Assembly: GCA_946548895.1 (NCBI GenBank) | Contig: CAMNQF010000011.1 | Location: forward strand, 1 to 64,000 | From: an uncultured bacterium | GTDB lineage: Bacteria > Bacillota > Clostridia > Oscillospirales > Oscillospiraceae | Direction: 5' to 3' | DNA: 64,000 nt | Position numbers and translations under genes: made by a program | Part shown: positions 1 through 8,451 of the stretch, one piece after another | Layout of the letters: every line of letters starts with the position of its first letter | Position numbering within the stretch: position 1 is the first letter of the stretch | The notes under the pieces: model-generated | The model's database searches: none | Told to the model about the DNA's origin: nothing | The model's input: only the letters and a program-made list of their open reading frames with translations

Positions 1-135
1 CCGGGGCGGGGGGGGGGGCGGGGGCGCCCCCCCCCCCCCTCCGCCCTTTTTCCCCCTCCCCCACAAAACCCATTAAATTCCCTCCTTTCTCCCTTTCCGG
101 GGGGGGGGGGGGGCCCCCCCCCCCCCCACGGCAGT
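1..135. other. Low-complexity poly-G/poly-C terminal sequence, probable assembly artefact
   Basis: Nearly the whole stretch is long G runs, long C runs and C/T-rich filler, including a run of about 18 G followed by about 14 C. Nothing coding or regulatory is visible. Such runs at a contig edge are typical of poor-quality base calls, so I would not trust this sequence as biological. Confidence 0.75.
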
Positions 136-174
136 TTGAACCGGTGGAAAGGGGGCAGTCGCGCAGGGACCGCC

Positions 175-1656
175 TTACAGCATTTTCTTCAGCTCGTCGT
201 ACACGAACTGGACCTTCGGGCCGATGATGACCTGGCAGGCGGTCTTGCTGGGACGGATGACGCCCGCGGCCCCGGCGGCCTTGATGGCCTTCTCGTTGAC
301 GGCGGTGTAGTCCTTGATCTCAAAGCGCAGGCGGGTGGTGCAGTAGTCCACGTTGGACACGTTCGCCTTGCCGCCGATGGCCTCCAGCACGCCGGACGCG
401 ATGGCGGTGAAGTCGTTGTTGGCCAGCACGATCTTGGCCTCCTCGGCCTCGGCGTCCTCGTCCTCGTTGCCGGGGGTCTTGAGGTCAAACTTCTTGATGG
501 CGAAGTAGAACACCAGGTAGAACACCACCAGGGCCACCAGGCCGATGGGGAGGATCAGCAGGGTGTTGCTGGCGGCGGGCAGGGAGGCGGAGAACACCAG
601 GTCCGTGGCGCCGGCGGAGAAGCAGAAGCCCGCCCGGAAGCCCAGGGCCACGGTGACCATGGCGAAGATGGCGTACAGCAGGGCATAGACCACGTACAGC
701 GGGAAGGCCAGGAACATGAAGGAGAACTCGAAGGGCTCGGTGACGCCGCACAGGAACGCGCAGATGGCGGCGGAGAGCACGATGCCCAGAGCGACCTTCT
801 TGTTTTTGGCGGCGCGGACCATGGCCGCGGCCGCGCCCGCGATGCCGAACATCATGCAGGGGAAGAAGCCCGCCATGTACATACCCACGCTCCAGGTGAC
901 CTCGGCGGGGTTGCCCTGGGTGTGGCCCGCCCAGAAGTGCTGCAGGTCGCCGATGCCCACGGTGTCAAACCAGAACACGTTGTTCAGGGCGTGGTGCAGG
1001 CCGGTGGGGATGAGCAGGCGGTTCAGGAAGGTGTAGATGCCCACGCCCACGATGTCCAGGCCCAGGATGGCCTCGCCCACGGCGTACAGGGCGCCGAAGA
1101 TGATGGGCCACACGAACAGCAGAATCACGGAGGCGCCGATGGACACCACGCCGGTGACGATGGCCACGCAGCGCTTGCCGCTGAAGAAAGCCAGCCAGTC
1201 GGGCAGCTTGGCGTTCTTGAACCGGTTGTAGCAGAACGCGCCGATCAGGCCGGCCAGGATGGCGGGGAACACGTTCTCGAACTTCTCGAAGGCCAGCAGC
1301 TTGACGCGGTCATCGGCGACGGCGGGCATGATGGTGGTGACCACGGCCGGGGCCAGCAGGGACTTCATCATCAGGAAGCTGACCAGGCCGGCCAGGGCGG
1401 AGGTGCCGTCCTTGTCATCAGCCATGCCCACGGCCACGCCGATGACGAACAGCCACGCCATGTTGTCGATGAGGGCGCCGCCCGCCTTGATGAGCAGGAA
1501 GCCCACGATGTACGCCGCGCCCTCGGTGGGCGCGTCGGGCACGCCCATGACGGCGGGGGCCAGGGCGTAGCCCAGGCCCATCAGAATACCGCAGATGGGA
1601 AGGGCCGCTACGGGCAGCATCAAAGATTTGCCCAGCTTTTGCAGGAACTTATACAT
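175..1656 (-). CDS. PTS transporter subunit EIICB, glucose/N-acetylglucosamine family
   Basis: This is a sugar-specific permease of the phosphoenolpyruvate phosphotransferase system: the EIIC part carries the sugar across the membrane while the EIIB part phosphorylates it. The first ~390 of 493 residues are hydrophobic EIIC segments containing GLHHALNNVFWF, close to the GLHHxLN signature of the NagE/PtsG family. After an acidic linker the EIIB domain (about 410-493) carries the phospho-cysteine motif DYCTTRLRF. There is no EIIA domain, so EIIA must come from elsewhere. The ATG has GGAGG nine bases upstream. A perfect 16-base palindrome lies about 85 bases upstream and could be a repressor site. 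The gene stands alone, convergent with nothing. GlcNAc is my favoured substrate from motif resemblance, but glucose is possible. Confidence 0.93.
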   Translation of the reverse strand: MYKFLQKLGKSLMLPVAALPICGILMGLGYALAPAVMGVPDAPTEGAAYIVGFLLIKAGGALIDNMAWLFVIGVAVGMADDKDGTSALAGLVSFLMMKSLLAPAVVTTIMPAVADDRVKLLAFEKFENVFPAILAGLIGAFCYNRFKNAKLPDWLAFFSGKRCVAIVTGVVSIGASVILLFVWPIIFGALYAVGEAILGLDIVGVGIYTFLNRLLIPTGLHHALNNVFWFDTVGIGDLQHFWAGHTQGNPAEVTWSVGMYMAGFFPCMMFGIAGAAAAMVRAAKNKKVALGIVLSAAICAFLCGVTEPFEFSFMFLAFPLYVVYALLYAIFAMVTVALGFRAGFCFSAGATDLVFSASLPAASNTLLILPIGLVALVVFYLVFYFAIKKFDLKTPGNEDEDAEAEEAKIVLANNDFTAIASGVLEAIGGKANVSNVDYCTTRLRFEIKDYTAVNEKAIKAAGAAGVIRPSKTACQVIIGPKVQFVYDELKKML

Positions 1657-1738
1657 AACTCAATTCCTCCCTCTTAGAAAATTGGGTTTTTCAAGGGGCG
1701 CGGTCCCGCTGGCGTTGTGGGCCGTACCCCTTGTTAAC

Positions 1739-1754
1739 AGTATGTTAACATACT
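1739..1754. promoter_or_regulatory. Perfect 16-bp palindrome, candidate operator of the PTS gene
   Basis: AGTATGTTAACATACT is its own reverse complement and is overlapped by a second GTTAAC. It lies in the AT-rich intergenic gap, 83 bases before the PTS start codon. PTS genes are commonly controlled by GntR- or LacI-type repressors that bind such sites; which one acts here cannot be told. Confidence 0.5.
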
Positions 1755-1859
1755 TGGGAGGAAATGAAAAGAGTTTTCAGGAAAACAAAAAGAAGATTTC
1801 TTTTTCCACCAAATTTTTCAAGGCAGTTTTGTGCATATCTTCCAAAATTTTGTCGATGG

Positions 1860-2483
1860 TCAGGGGAAGCAGGGGCGGACGGCCGCCCAGATCCGCCGGG
1901 CCACCTCCTCCTGGGAGCCGACGCCGTCCACCACCGCCACCCGCTCCGTGTCCCTCAATCGGTCGAAGGCCTGGAAATACAGCTCCCGGGTTTTGCGCAG
2001 CCGCTCCTCCCCGTCGAAAATTTCTTTCACAAAGCGGTTTTGACAGATGCGCTCCCGCGCGGTCTCCGCCGGCACGTCCAGAAACACGGTGAGGGTGGGC
2101 CGCAGCAGCTGGGCGCTGAGGGCGTTGGCCTGGATGACCCAGTCCATGTCCACGTCCACGCTGTGGTAGGCGTAGGAGGAGAAATAGTAGCGGTCGGACA
2201 CCACGGTGATCCCCTGGCCAATGGCGGCGCACAGGCCGTCCACCCCGTTGACCAGGTGGTCGATGCGGTCTGCGGCGTACAGCGCGGCGATGACCCGGTT
2301 GTCGGCGGTGACCCGCCCGGTAAAGATCTGCCGGATCAGTGAGCCCACGGGGCCGCCGGTGGGCTCCCGGGTCTCCCGGCAGGGGACGCCCAGCGCCTCC
2401 AGCCGCTTCACCAGCGACCCGATTTGGCTGCTCTTGCCGGAGCCGTCAATGCCCTCCAGCACGATGAATTTTCCCGGCTCCAT
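1860..2483 (-). CDS. tmk: Thymidylate kinase
   Basis: Phosphorylates dTMP to dTDP in the cytoplasm for dTTP synthesis. The 207-residue length is usual. The P-loop reads EGIDGSGKSSQ near the N-terminus, the DRYYFSSYAYHS segment matches the DRY substrate-binding motif, and FVKEIFDGEERLR fits the lid region. It starts one base after the stop of the upstream membrane protein gene and is the last gene of a minus-strand run mtaB - mscS - membrane protein - tmk. The Shine-Dalgarno sequence is weak, consistent with translational coupling to the gene before it. Confidence 0.95.
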   Translation of the reverse strand: MEPGKFIVLEGIDGSGKSSQIGSLVKRLEALGVPCRETREPTGGPVGSLIRQIFTGRVTADNRVIAALYAADRIDHLVNGVDGLCAAIGQGITVVSDRYYFSSYAYHSVDVDMDWVIQANALSAQLLRPTLTVFLDVPAETARERICQNRFVKEIFDGEERLRKTRELYFQAFDRLRDTERVAVVDGVGSQEEVARRIWAAVRPCFP

Positions 2484-2484
2484 C

Positions 2485-3030
2485 TCACAGCGCCTTGCCG
2501 CTGCCGTTGAGGAACAGCAGGTACATCACGTAGCCCACCAGCTGGACGATGGAGGAGACCGCCAGCACCAGCGCGGCGGCGATATTGATAATGGGGATGA
2601 AGCCCAGCGCCTGGCACACGATGGAGATCACGGTGCAGGCGGCGTAGATTTTGATGACCGTGCCCCCCCGCTGGGACAGTTCCTCCTGCCCGATGGAGTG
2701 GAGCAGGTTGGAGGTGGTGTTGCACACGCTGAACACCACCATAAGATTGAGGACCTCAGAGACCATGTCTAGGATGGAGCCCAAAAAGCCCTCGCCCTTA
2801 AAGCCTGAGATGAAATTCACCATCAGCACAAGGGCGACGAACACCAGGGCGCCGCGGTAGTTTTCGTCGTCGGCTCCAGCCTTGTAGACGCCCACCAGCT
2901 CTGCGATGGGGGCGGCGATGATGAGCAGAGCGCCCACGAGGGGCACCCAGGCCAGCAGGACGCCCACGATCATCAAAATCTGCCCGAAGAACATCATCCT
3001 CAGGCCCTGGGCCGCGTTGGGATATCTCAT
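2485..3030 (-). CDS. Small polytopic membrane protein of unknown function
   Basis: A 181-residue protein with about five hydrophobic segments (for example LMIVGVLLAWVPLVGALLII) and a short charged C-terminus. I do not recognise a family. The ORF track starts seven codons earlier, but GAGGAGG lies exactly in that extension, seven bases before the internal ATG (MRYPNAAQG), so the internal ATG is the start. It sits between mscS and tmk with gaps of 33 and 1 bases and is probably co-transcribed. No catalytic or ligand-binding motif was seen. Confidence 0.8.
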   Translation of the reverse strand: MRYPNAAQGLRMMFFGQILMIVGVLLAWVPLVGALLIIAAPIAELVGVYKAGADDENYRGALVFVALVLMVNFISGFKGEGFLGSILDMVSEVLNLMVVFSVCNTTSNLLHSIGQEELSQRGGTVIKIYAACTVISIVCQALGFIPIINIAAALVLAVSSIVQLVGYVMYLLFLNGSGKAL

Positions 3031-3063
3031 TGCCGTTACCTCCTCAAACATTTGCGCTCCGCG

Positions 3064-3912
3064 CTATTTATCCCCTATCATATGCACGTTAACGTGGGGA
3101 TAGGTCATCTCGATGCCCGCTTTGTCAAAGGCGGGCTTGAAGCCGTCCATCAGGTCGTAGTACACCGTCCAATAGTCGGCGTTGGCGCACCAGATCCGCA
3201 TGACATAGCTGACGGCGTTGTCGCCGTACCCGTCCACGTGGACGGCGGGCTCCGGGTCGTCCAGCACCAGGGGGTGATCCGCCGCCAGTTTGGACAGCAG
3301 GGAGGTGACCTGGCCCGTGGGGGCGTCGTAGCTGGCGGACACCCGCAGCTCCACCCGGCGGGTGGGCTGGGCGGAGAAGTTGATGATATTGGCGGACACG
3401 ATGGTGCTGTTGGGCAGCTGGACCAGCCTGTTGTCCGGGGTGGTGAGCTTGGTGTAGAACATCCCGATCTCCGCCACCGTGCCGGAGCAGCCCCCGGCGT
3501 CCACGAAGTCGCCCAGGGCGAAGGGATGGGAGGCCAGGATCTGCATCCCGCCCGCCAGGTTGGACAGGAAGTTCTGCAAAGCCAGGGAGAAGGCCAGCCC
3601 CACCACTGACAGCACCGCCACCAGCGACGTGACCTCAATGCCCAGGCAGCCCAGCACGATGATGGCCGCCACCGCCCACAGCGCGCCCCGGAGCAGGCTG
3701 CGGATCATCCGCTGGAGGGGCGGGTCCAGCTTGGAGCGGCCCAGGGCCCGGTCCAGCACCTTGGTCAGCACCTTGATGAGGATCAGGCTGATTACAACGG
3801 ATAAAACCGCGCTGAAAATATTACTGGCAGTAACATTTTGAATGCTGTTCCACAGGCTTTGCGCCGCCTCGCCGTCCGGCAGGCCGGCCGTGAGGACCAA
3901 AGGGATGGGCAT
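3064..3912 (-). CDS. Mechanosensitive ion channel protein, MscS family
   Basis: A small-conductance mechanosensitive channel that opens under membrane tension and protects against osmotic downshock. The 282 residues fit the short MscS architecture: three N-terminal transmembrane helices, a pore-lining helix GLALQNFLSNLAGGMQIL with its Gly/Ala pattern, the beta domain starting PFALGDFVDAGG, and a C-terminal alpha/beta domain (VELRVSASYDAPT). The ATG is preceded by GGAGGAGG. It follows mtaB after 28 bases in the same operon. Confidence 0.92.
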   Translation of the reverse strand: MPIPLVLTAGLPDGEAAQSLWNSIQNVTASNIFSAVLSVVISLILIKVLTKVLDRALGRSKLDPPLQRMIRSLLRGALWAVAAIIVLGCLGIEVTSLVAVLSVVGLAFSLALQNFLSNLAGGMQILASHPFALGDFVDAGGCSGTVAEIGMFYTKLTTPDNRLVQLPNSTIVSANIINFSAQPTRRVELRVSASYDAPTGQVTSLLSKLAADHPLVLDDPEPAVHVDGYGDNAVSYVMRIWCANADYWTVYYDLMDGFKPAFDKAGIEMTYPHVNVHMIGDK

Positions 3913-3940
3913 GGGCCCTCCTCCTCTCTCTATTATGGGG

Positions 3941-5290
3941 CTATTCTACCACATTGCGTGCCGCGGCGCAAGGCTCAGGCTGGGCCGCCCGCAGGCTGCC
4001 GGTCAGGGCGCCTCCCTCCGCGCCGGTGATTTCCACGTCCAGGACCTGGTTGTGAAGGGCCTCCCCCCGCGCCCGCACCAAGGCGTAATGGGGGGTGTGG
4101 CCCTGCCAGAGGCCGTCCTTCTCCTCCTCGAAGAGGACGGGCAGGACGCGGCCCTTCTGCCCCTCTAACCAGCGGCGTTCCAGCCCCTTCCCCAGGGCGA
4201 TGGCCCGGCGGGCCCGGTCCTCCTTCCCGGCGGCGGGTATCTGGCCGGGCATATCCGCCGCCGGGGTGCCGGGCCGGCGGGAGTAGGGGAACACGTGCAT
4301 GGCGGTAAAGGCGCACCGCTCCACAAAGGCCAGGGTCTGGGCGAACTCCTCCTCCGATTCCCCGGGAAAGCCCGTGATGAGGTCGGTGGTGATCCCCGGG
4401 TCCTGAAAGTGGTCCCGGAGTAATCTTACGCTCTCATAATACCGGGCGGTATCATACCTGCGGTTCATGCGGGCCAGGGTGGCGTCGCACCCGGACTGGA
4501 GGGACAGGTGGAAGTGGGGGCATAGGTTGGGCAGGGCGGCGGCCCGGCGGCAGAAGTCCCCGGTGACGGTCCTGGGCTCCAGGGAGCCCAGCCGCACCCG
4601 CAGGCCCGGCGCGGCCCCGCACACCCCCTCCACCAGGTGGATGAGGGTTTGGCCGTTCTTCAGGTCCCGGCCCCAGGAGGAGATCTCAATGCCGGTGAGC
4701 ACCACCTCCCGGCAGCCCTCCTCCGCCAGCCGGCGGGCCTCCTCCTCCGCCTCGGCCAGGGGCAGGGACCGCACCGGCCCCCGGGCGTAGGGGATGACGC
4801 AGTAGGAGCAGAAGTTGTCGCAGCCGTCCTCTACCTTGAGCATGGCCCGGGTGCGGCCCAGCGCCCCCCCGGCGGGGAGGCGCTCGAAACCCCTGCGGGG
4901 CGAGTCCCTGCGGGCCAGGGCCTTGTCAACGGTGATCACTTGCGCGCCCCTAGTCTGGAGCAGCTCCTCCAGCCGGTCTAAAAAGGCCATCCGGCCCGTC
5001 GAGCCGGAGACCAGGTCCGCCCCCAGCGCCGCCACGGCGTCCGGGTCGGTCTGGGCGTAGCAGCCGCACACCGCCACCACCGCGCCAGGGACGGCCTTCC
5101 GGGCCCGCCGGATGAGGTTGCGGCATTTCTTGTCGCTGACGGCGGTGACGGTGCAGGTATTGACGATGTAGGCGTCCGCCGGGCCGCCGAAGGGGACCAG
5201 GGCGTGGCCCCGGCGGAGCAGCTCCCGCTCCATGGCCTGGGACTCCACCTGGTTCACCTTGCAGCCCAGGGTGTAGATTGCGATGTTCAA
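3941..5290 (-). CDS. mtaB: tRNA (t6A37) methylthiotransferase MtaB
   Basis: A radical-SAM methylthiotransferase that turns N6-threonylcarbamoyladenosine at position 37 of ANN-decoding tRNAs into its 2-methylthio form. The 449 residues have the N-terminal UPF0004 domain (MNIAIYTLGCKVNQVES, with Cys ligands at TLGCKVN, NTCTVT and CGCYAQ), the radical-SAM cluster motif CDNFCSYCVIPYARGP, and a C-terminal TRAM-like region. The start codon is TTG with GAGGAGA upstream; no better ATG exists before the conserved first strand. It is the first gene of the operon and has its own promoter. Confidence 0.95.
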   Translation of the reverse strand: MNIAIYTLGCKVNQVESQAMERELLRRGHALVPFGGPADAYIVNTCTVTAVSDKKCRNLIRRARKAVPGAVVAVCGCYAQTDPDAVAALGADLVSGSTGRMAFLDRLEELLQTRGAQVITVDKALARRDSPRRGFERLPAGGALGRTRAMLKVEDGCDNFCSYCVIPYARGPVRSLPLAEAEEEARRLAEEGCREVVLTGIEISSWGRDLKNGQTLIHLVEGVCGAAPGLRVRLGSLEPRTVTGDFCRRAAALPNLCPHFHLSLQSGCDATLARMNRRYDTARYYESVRLLRDHFQDPGITTDLITGFPGESEEEFAQTLAFVERCAFTAMHVFPYSRRPGTPAADMPGQIPAAGKEDRARRAIALGKGLERRWLEGQKGRVLPVLFEEEKDGLWQGHTPHYALVRARGEALHNQVLDVEITGAEGGALTGSLRAAQPEPCAAARNVVE

Positions 5291-5401
5291 ACCGGGTACT
5301 CTCCTCGCGTCAGACTTAGCAGGCGCACGGGCCTTGCCCAGCGGCGGCCCCGCCGCTGTTTGAAAACCGGCATTTACCGATTTTCAAGTGTGCCGGCTAC
5401 A

Positions 5402-5430
5402 ATTATACCATCTCCCCGGCGAAATAGCAA
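5402..5430 (-). promoter_or_regulatory. Sigma-A promoter of the mtaB operon
   Basis: On the minus strand TTGCTA is followed after 17 bases by a perfect TATAAT. The leader of about 105 bases holds two hairpins, including a GC-rich CAGCGGCG/CGCCGCTG stem. The site is back to back with the promoter of the divergent HD-domain gene. Confidence 0.7.
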
Positions 5431-5459
5431 TTTACTTTTCCCGCCCGGCGTGGTACAAT
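5431..5459 (+). promoter_or_regulatory. Sigma-A promoter of the HD-nucleotidase gene
   Basis: TTTACT, a 17-base spacer and TACAAT. The -10 box overlaps the start codon offered by the ORF track (5458), which is a strong reason to start the protein at 5494 instead. Confidence 0.6.
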
Positions 5460-5493
5460 GTCAAAACAGCTTTGGAAAGGGCGGCGTATCAGA

Positions 5494-6069
5494 ATGGTCC
5501 ACAGCTTTTTCGCCTACATATTCCGAATGCGCCACATCGCCCGGTGGGCGCTGATGCGCAACACCCGCACGGAGAACGTGGAGGAGCACTCCTACGAGGC
5601 CGCGGTGCTGGCCCACGCCCTGGCGGTCATCGGCCGGGACGTGTTCGGCAAGGGGCTGGACCCGGACAAAATCGCCGTGGCGGCGCTGTTCCACGACGCG
5701 CCGGAGATCATCACCGGCGATATGCCCACCCCCGTCAAATACCACAATCCCTCCCTGCAAAACGCCTATAAGCAGGTGGAGACGGCGGCCCAGGACAAGC
5801 TGCTGTCCATGCTGCCGGCGGAACTGGCCCCCGCCTACGCCCCCCTGGTGCGGGAGAGCGACCCCCAGATCCGCCGGTATGTGAAGGCGGCGGACAAGCT
5901 TTCGGCGTACATCAAGTGCGTGGAGGAGGGGAAGGCGGGCAATTCCGAGTTCAAAAAGGCGGCGGAGCAGACCCTGGCGGCCCTGCGGGAGATGGACATG
6001 GAGGAGCTGGAGTGGTTCATGGAGCGGTTCCTCCCGGCGTTCAGCCTGACGCTGGACGAGCTGCAATAG
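5494..6069 (+). CDS. yfbR: HD-domain 5'-deoxynucleotidase, YfbR family
   Basis: Expected to dephosphorylate deoxynucleoside 5'-monophosphates. The metal-binding HD signature is visible as ENVEEHSYEAAVLAH, then FHDAPEIITGDMPTPVK, with a late acidic residue in ADKLSAYIKC. Starting at MVHSFFAYIFRMRHIARW gives 191 residues, as in the family; the ORF-track start at 5458 lies on the -10 box. It is followed after 13 bases by a Nudix gene, and the pair looks like a nucleotide house-cleaning unit. The exact substrate preference is inferred from the family. Confidence 0.87.
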   Translation: MVHSFFAYIFRMRHIARWALMRNTRTENVEEHSYEAAVLAHALAVIGRDVFGKGLDPDKIAVAALFHDAPEIITGDMPTPVKYHNPSLQNAYKQVETAAQDKLLSMLPAELAPAYAPLVRESDPQIRRYVKAADKLSAYIKCVEEGKAGNSEFKKAAEQTLAALREMDMEELEWFMERFLPAFSLTLDELQ

Positions 6070-6082
6070 AGGGAGCAAAAGC

Positions 6083-6556
6083 ATGAGCAGGCATTTTAAG
6101 AGCTATGCCGCCGTTTTGCCCGTTATCCTGCGGGAGCGGGAGGGCCGGGAGGAGGTACTGCTTCACCGGCGGGCCAATACCGGCTATATGGACGGGAAAT
6201 GGGACTTTGCCGGCAGCGGCCACGTGGAGGAAGGGGAGACCGCCTCTCAGGCGGCCTGCCGGGAGGTTTTTGAGGAGACCGGCCTTGTGACCCGGCCCGG
6301 GGCGTTTCGGTTCCTCCATCTGAGCCACCGGGTGAAAGAGCCTGCCTATTACGACCTCTATTTCGAGCTCAGGGATTGGACGGGGGAGCCCGCCATCCAA
6401 GAGCCGGAGAAGTGCAGCGCCATGGCCTGGTTTTCAACGCAGGAGCTCCCCCAGGACATGATCGCCAACCGTCGGCGGACCTTTCTTCTGGCCCGCTCCG
6501 GCGCGGCATACAGCGAGATCATCTATCACAACCCGGAAGAGGAGGAACTGTTATGA
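6083..6556 (+). CDS. Nudix hydrolase
   Basis: A 157-residue Nudix protein. The box GX5EX7REUXEEXGU is complete: GHVEEGETASQAACREVFEETGL. These enzymes hydrolyse nucleoside diphosphates linked to another group; the substrate here is unknown. GGGAG precedes the ATG. The stop codon overlaps the next start (ATGA), so it is probably translationally coupled to the ACT protein, although the functional link is unclear. Confidence 0.88.
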   Translation: MSRHFKSYAAVLPVILREREGREEVLLHRRANTGYMDGKWDFAGSGHVEEGETASQAACREVFEETGLVTRPGAFRFLHLSHRVKEPAYYDLYFELRDWTGEPAIQEPEKCSAMAWFSTQELPQDMIANRRRTFLLARSGAAYSEIIYHNPEEEELL

Positions 6557-6822
6557 GAGCAATCGTCACCGTCATCGGCAGGGACCAGGTGGGCATCATC
6601 GCCGCCGTGTGCGCCCTGCTCAGCGAGAAGAACGTCAACGTGCTGGATATCAGCCAGACGGTTTTGCAGGAGTACTTCACCATGATTATGCTGGTGGACG
6701 CCTCCCAGGCCACGGTGCCCTTCGCCCGGCTGCGGGAGGACCTGGCCGAGGCGGGCAAGGAGCGGGGCCTGGACATCCGGGTGCAAAGAGAAGATATCTT
6801 TGATGCGATGCATCGAATCTGA
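6553..6822 (+). CDS. ACT domain protein, UPF0237 family
   Basis: An 89-residue stand-alone ACT domain (MRAIVTVIGRDQVGIIAAVC), of the type found next to PFL-family (UPF0210) genes in Firmicutes. ACT domains bind small ligands, often amino acids, and regulate partner proteins. The ORF track merges it into a longer frame starting at 6376; the correct ATG overlaps the Nudix stop by four bases. A structured repeat element begins directly after its TGA and separates it from the PFL gene by 149 bases. The ligand is unknown. Confidence 0.87.
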   Translation: MRAIVTVIGRDQVGIIAAVCALLSEKNVNVLDISQTVLQEYFTMIMLVDASQATVPFARLREDLAEAGKERGLDIRVQREDIFDAMHRI

Positions 6823-6971
6823 GCGTGGAGAAGCGGACAGCGAGGGCGCTTGGACCGGAGCGAGGGCGAGGGGAGGGCCGCAAAGCGGCCCGGACACCAG
6901 CCCGAGACGGAGGGAAAGCAACCGAGCGTCATGGCCGCTTCGCAGCGTGACAACATCGGAGGGCCAAGGCC
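6820..6971 (+). repeat. Dispersed structured repeat, copy 1
   Basis: It starts at the TGA of the ACT gene (TGAGCGTGGAGAAGCGG) and ends in AGCGTGACAACATCGGAGGG, where the GGAGGG serves as ribosome binding site of the PFL gene. The inner hairpin is GGCCGC-aaa-GCGGCC, flanked by GGGC/GCCC. The outer arms (GAAGCGGACAG and the distal GGCCGCTTC) pair imperfectly. Related copies lie near 9.6, 25.9, 49.2, 51.4 and 56.0 kb. No U-tract follows, so it is not a simple terminator. Confidence 0.75.
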
Positions 6972-8330
6972 ATGATTAACACCAACGACATTTTACAGAC
7001 CATTCGGATGATCGACCACCAGCACCTGGACGTGCGCACCATCACCATGGGCGTGTCCCTGCTGGACTGCTGCGACCCGGACCCCCACGCCGCCTGCCGG
7101 AAGATCTACGACAAGATCACCACCTCGGCGGAGCGCCTGGTGAAAACCGGGGAGGATATCGAGACGGAGTTTGGCATCCCCATCGTCAACAAGCGGATTT
7201 CCGTCACCCCCATGGCCCTGGTGGCGGGGGCGTCCCGGACCCATGATTACGTCCCCTTCGCCGCCGCCATGGACAAGGCCGCCAAGGCGGTGGGGGTGAA
7301 CTTCATCGGCGGCTTCTCCGCCCTGGTGCAGAAGGGGATGACCGAGGGGGACAAAAAGCTCATCGCCGCCATCCCCGAGGCCCTGGCCGCCACCGACGTG
7401 GTGTGCTCCAGCGTCAACGTGGGCTCCACCAAGGCGGGCATCAACATGGACGCGGTGCGCCTGATGGGCGAGACCATCAAAGCGTGCGCGGAGCGCACCG
7501 CCGGCCAGGGCGGCTTCGGCTGCGCCAAGCTGGTGGTGTTCTGCAACGCGGTGGAGGACAACCCCTTCATGGCCGGGGCTTTCCACGGCGTGGGGGAGGC
7601 CGAGCGGGTCATCAACGTGGGGGTGTCCGGCCCCGGGGTAGTCCACCACGCCCTCCAGAGGGTGAAGGGCCAGCCCTTCGACGTGGTGGCGGAGACCATC
7701 AAAAAGACGGCGTTCCAGGTGACCCGGATGGGCCAGCTGGTGGCCCGGGAGGCCAGCGCCCGGCTGGGGGTGCCCTTCGGCATTGTGGACCTGTCCCTGG
7801 CCCCCACCCCCGCCATCGGGGACAGCGTGGCCCGGATTCTGGAGGAGATGGGGCTGGAGGTGTGCGGCACCCACGGCACCACCGCCGCCCTGGCCCTGCT
7901 CAACGACGCGGTGAAGAAGGGCGGGGTCATGGCCAGCTCGTCGGTGGGCGGGCTGTCCGGGGCCTTCATCCCGGTGAGCGAGGACGAGGGCATGATCGCC
8001 GCCGCCCAGTCCGGGGCGCTGACCCTGGACAAGCTGGAGGCCATGACCTGCGTGTGCTCGGTGGGGCTGGACATGATCGCCGTCCCCGGGGACACCTCCG
8101 CCGCCACCCTGTCCGCCATCATCGCCGACGAGGCGGCCATCGGCATGGTGAACCAGAAAACCACCGCCGTCCGGCTCATCCCCGCGCCGGGGAAAAAGGT
8201 GGGGGACGTGGTGGAGTTTGGCGGGCTGCTGGGCTCCGCCCCGGTGATGCCCTGCCACACGGGCGGCGCGGAGGATTTTGTGGCCCGGGGCGGCCGGATT
8301 CCCGCGCCCATGCACAGCCTGAAAAACTGA
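6972..8330 (+). CDS. PFL family protein (UPF0210)
   Basis: A 452-residue member of the UPF0210/DUF711 group, which adopts a pyruvate formate-lyase-like fold but has no established reaction. Seen here are [27 protein letters not shown] at the N-terminus and a conserved glycine-rich core, with a C-terminal [13 protein letters not shown]. The ATG follows GGAGGG by eight bases. It is paired with the ACT protein upstream, a conserved neighbourhood suggesting that ACT senses the ligand for this protein. A strong terminator follows. Confidence 0.9.
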   Translation: MINTNDILQTIRMIDHQHLDVRTITMGVSLLDCCDPDPHAACRKIYDKITTSAERLVKTGEDIETEFGIPIVNKRISVTPMALVAGASRTHDYVPFAAAMDKAAKAVGVNFIGGFSALVQKGMTEGDKKLIAAIPEALAATDVVCSSVNVGSTKAGINMDAVRLMGETIKACAERTAGQGGFGCAKLVVFCNAVEDNPFMAGAFHGVGEAERVINVGVSGPGVVHHALQRVKGQPFDVVAETIKKTAFQVTRMGQLVAREASARLGVPFGIVDLSLAPTPAIGDSVARILEEMGLEVCGTHGTTAALALLNDAVKKGGVMASSSVGGLSGAFIPVSEDEGMIAAAQSGALTLDKLEAMTCVCSVGLDMIAVPGDTSAATLSAIIADEAAIGMVNQKTTAVRLIPAPGKKVGDVVEFGGLLGSAPVMPCHTGGAEDFVARGGRIPAPMHSLKN

Positions 8331-8363
8331 GCGGGGCGCCTCCGGGAGCGTATGAATTGAAAA

Positions 8364-8399
8364 AGCAGCTGTGCAAAGGGTCTGCACAGCTGCTTTTTT
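8364..8399 (+). terminator. Rho-independent terminator after the PFL gene
   Basis: AGCAGCTGTGCA and TGCACAGCTGCT form a 12-bp stem with a 7-base loop, followed by TTTTT. It closes the plus-strand nucleotidase/Nudix/ACT/PFL unit. Confidence 0.85.
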
Positions 8400-8451
8400 C
8401 ATGCGCGGGGCGCCGCCTTTGCGGGGCGGTCCCGCCGGGGCCCCGCGGGGG

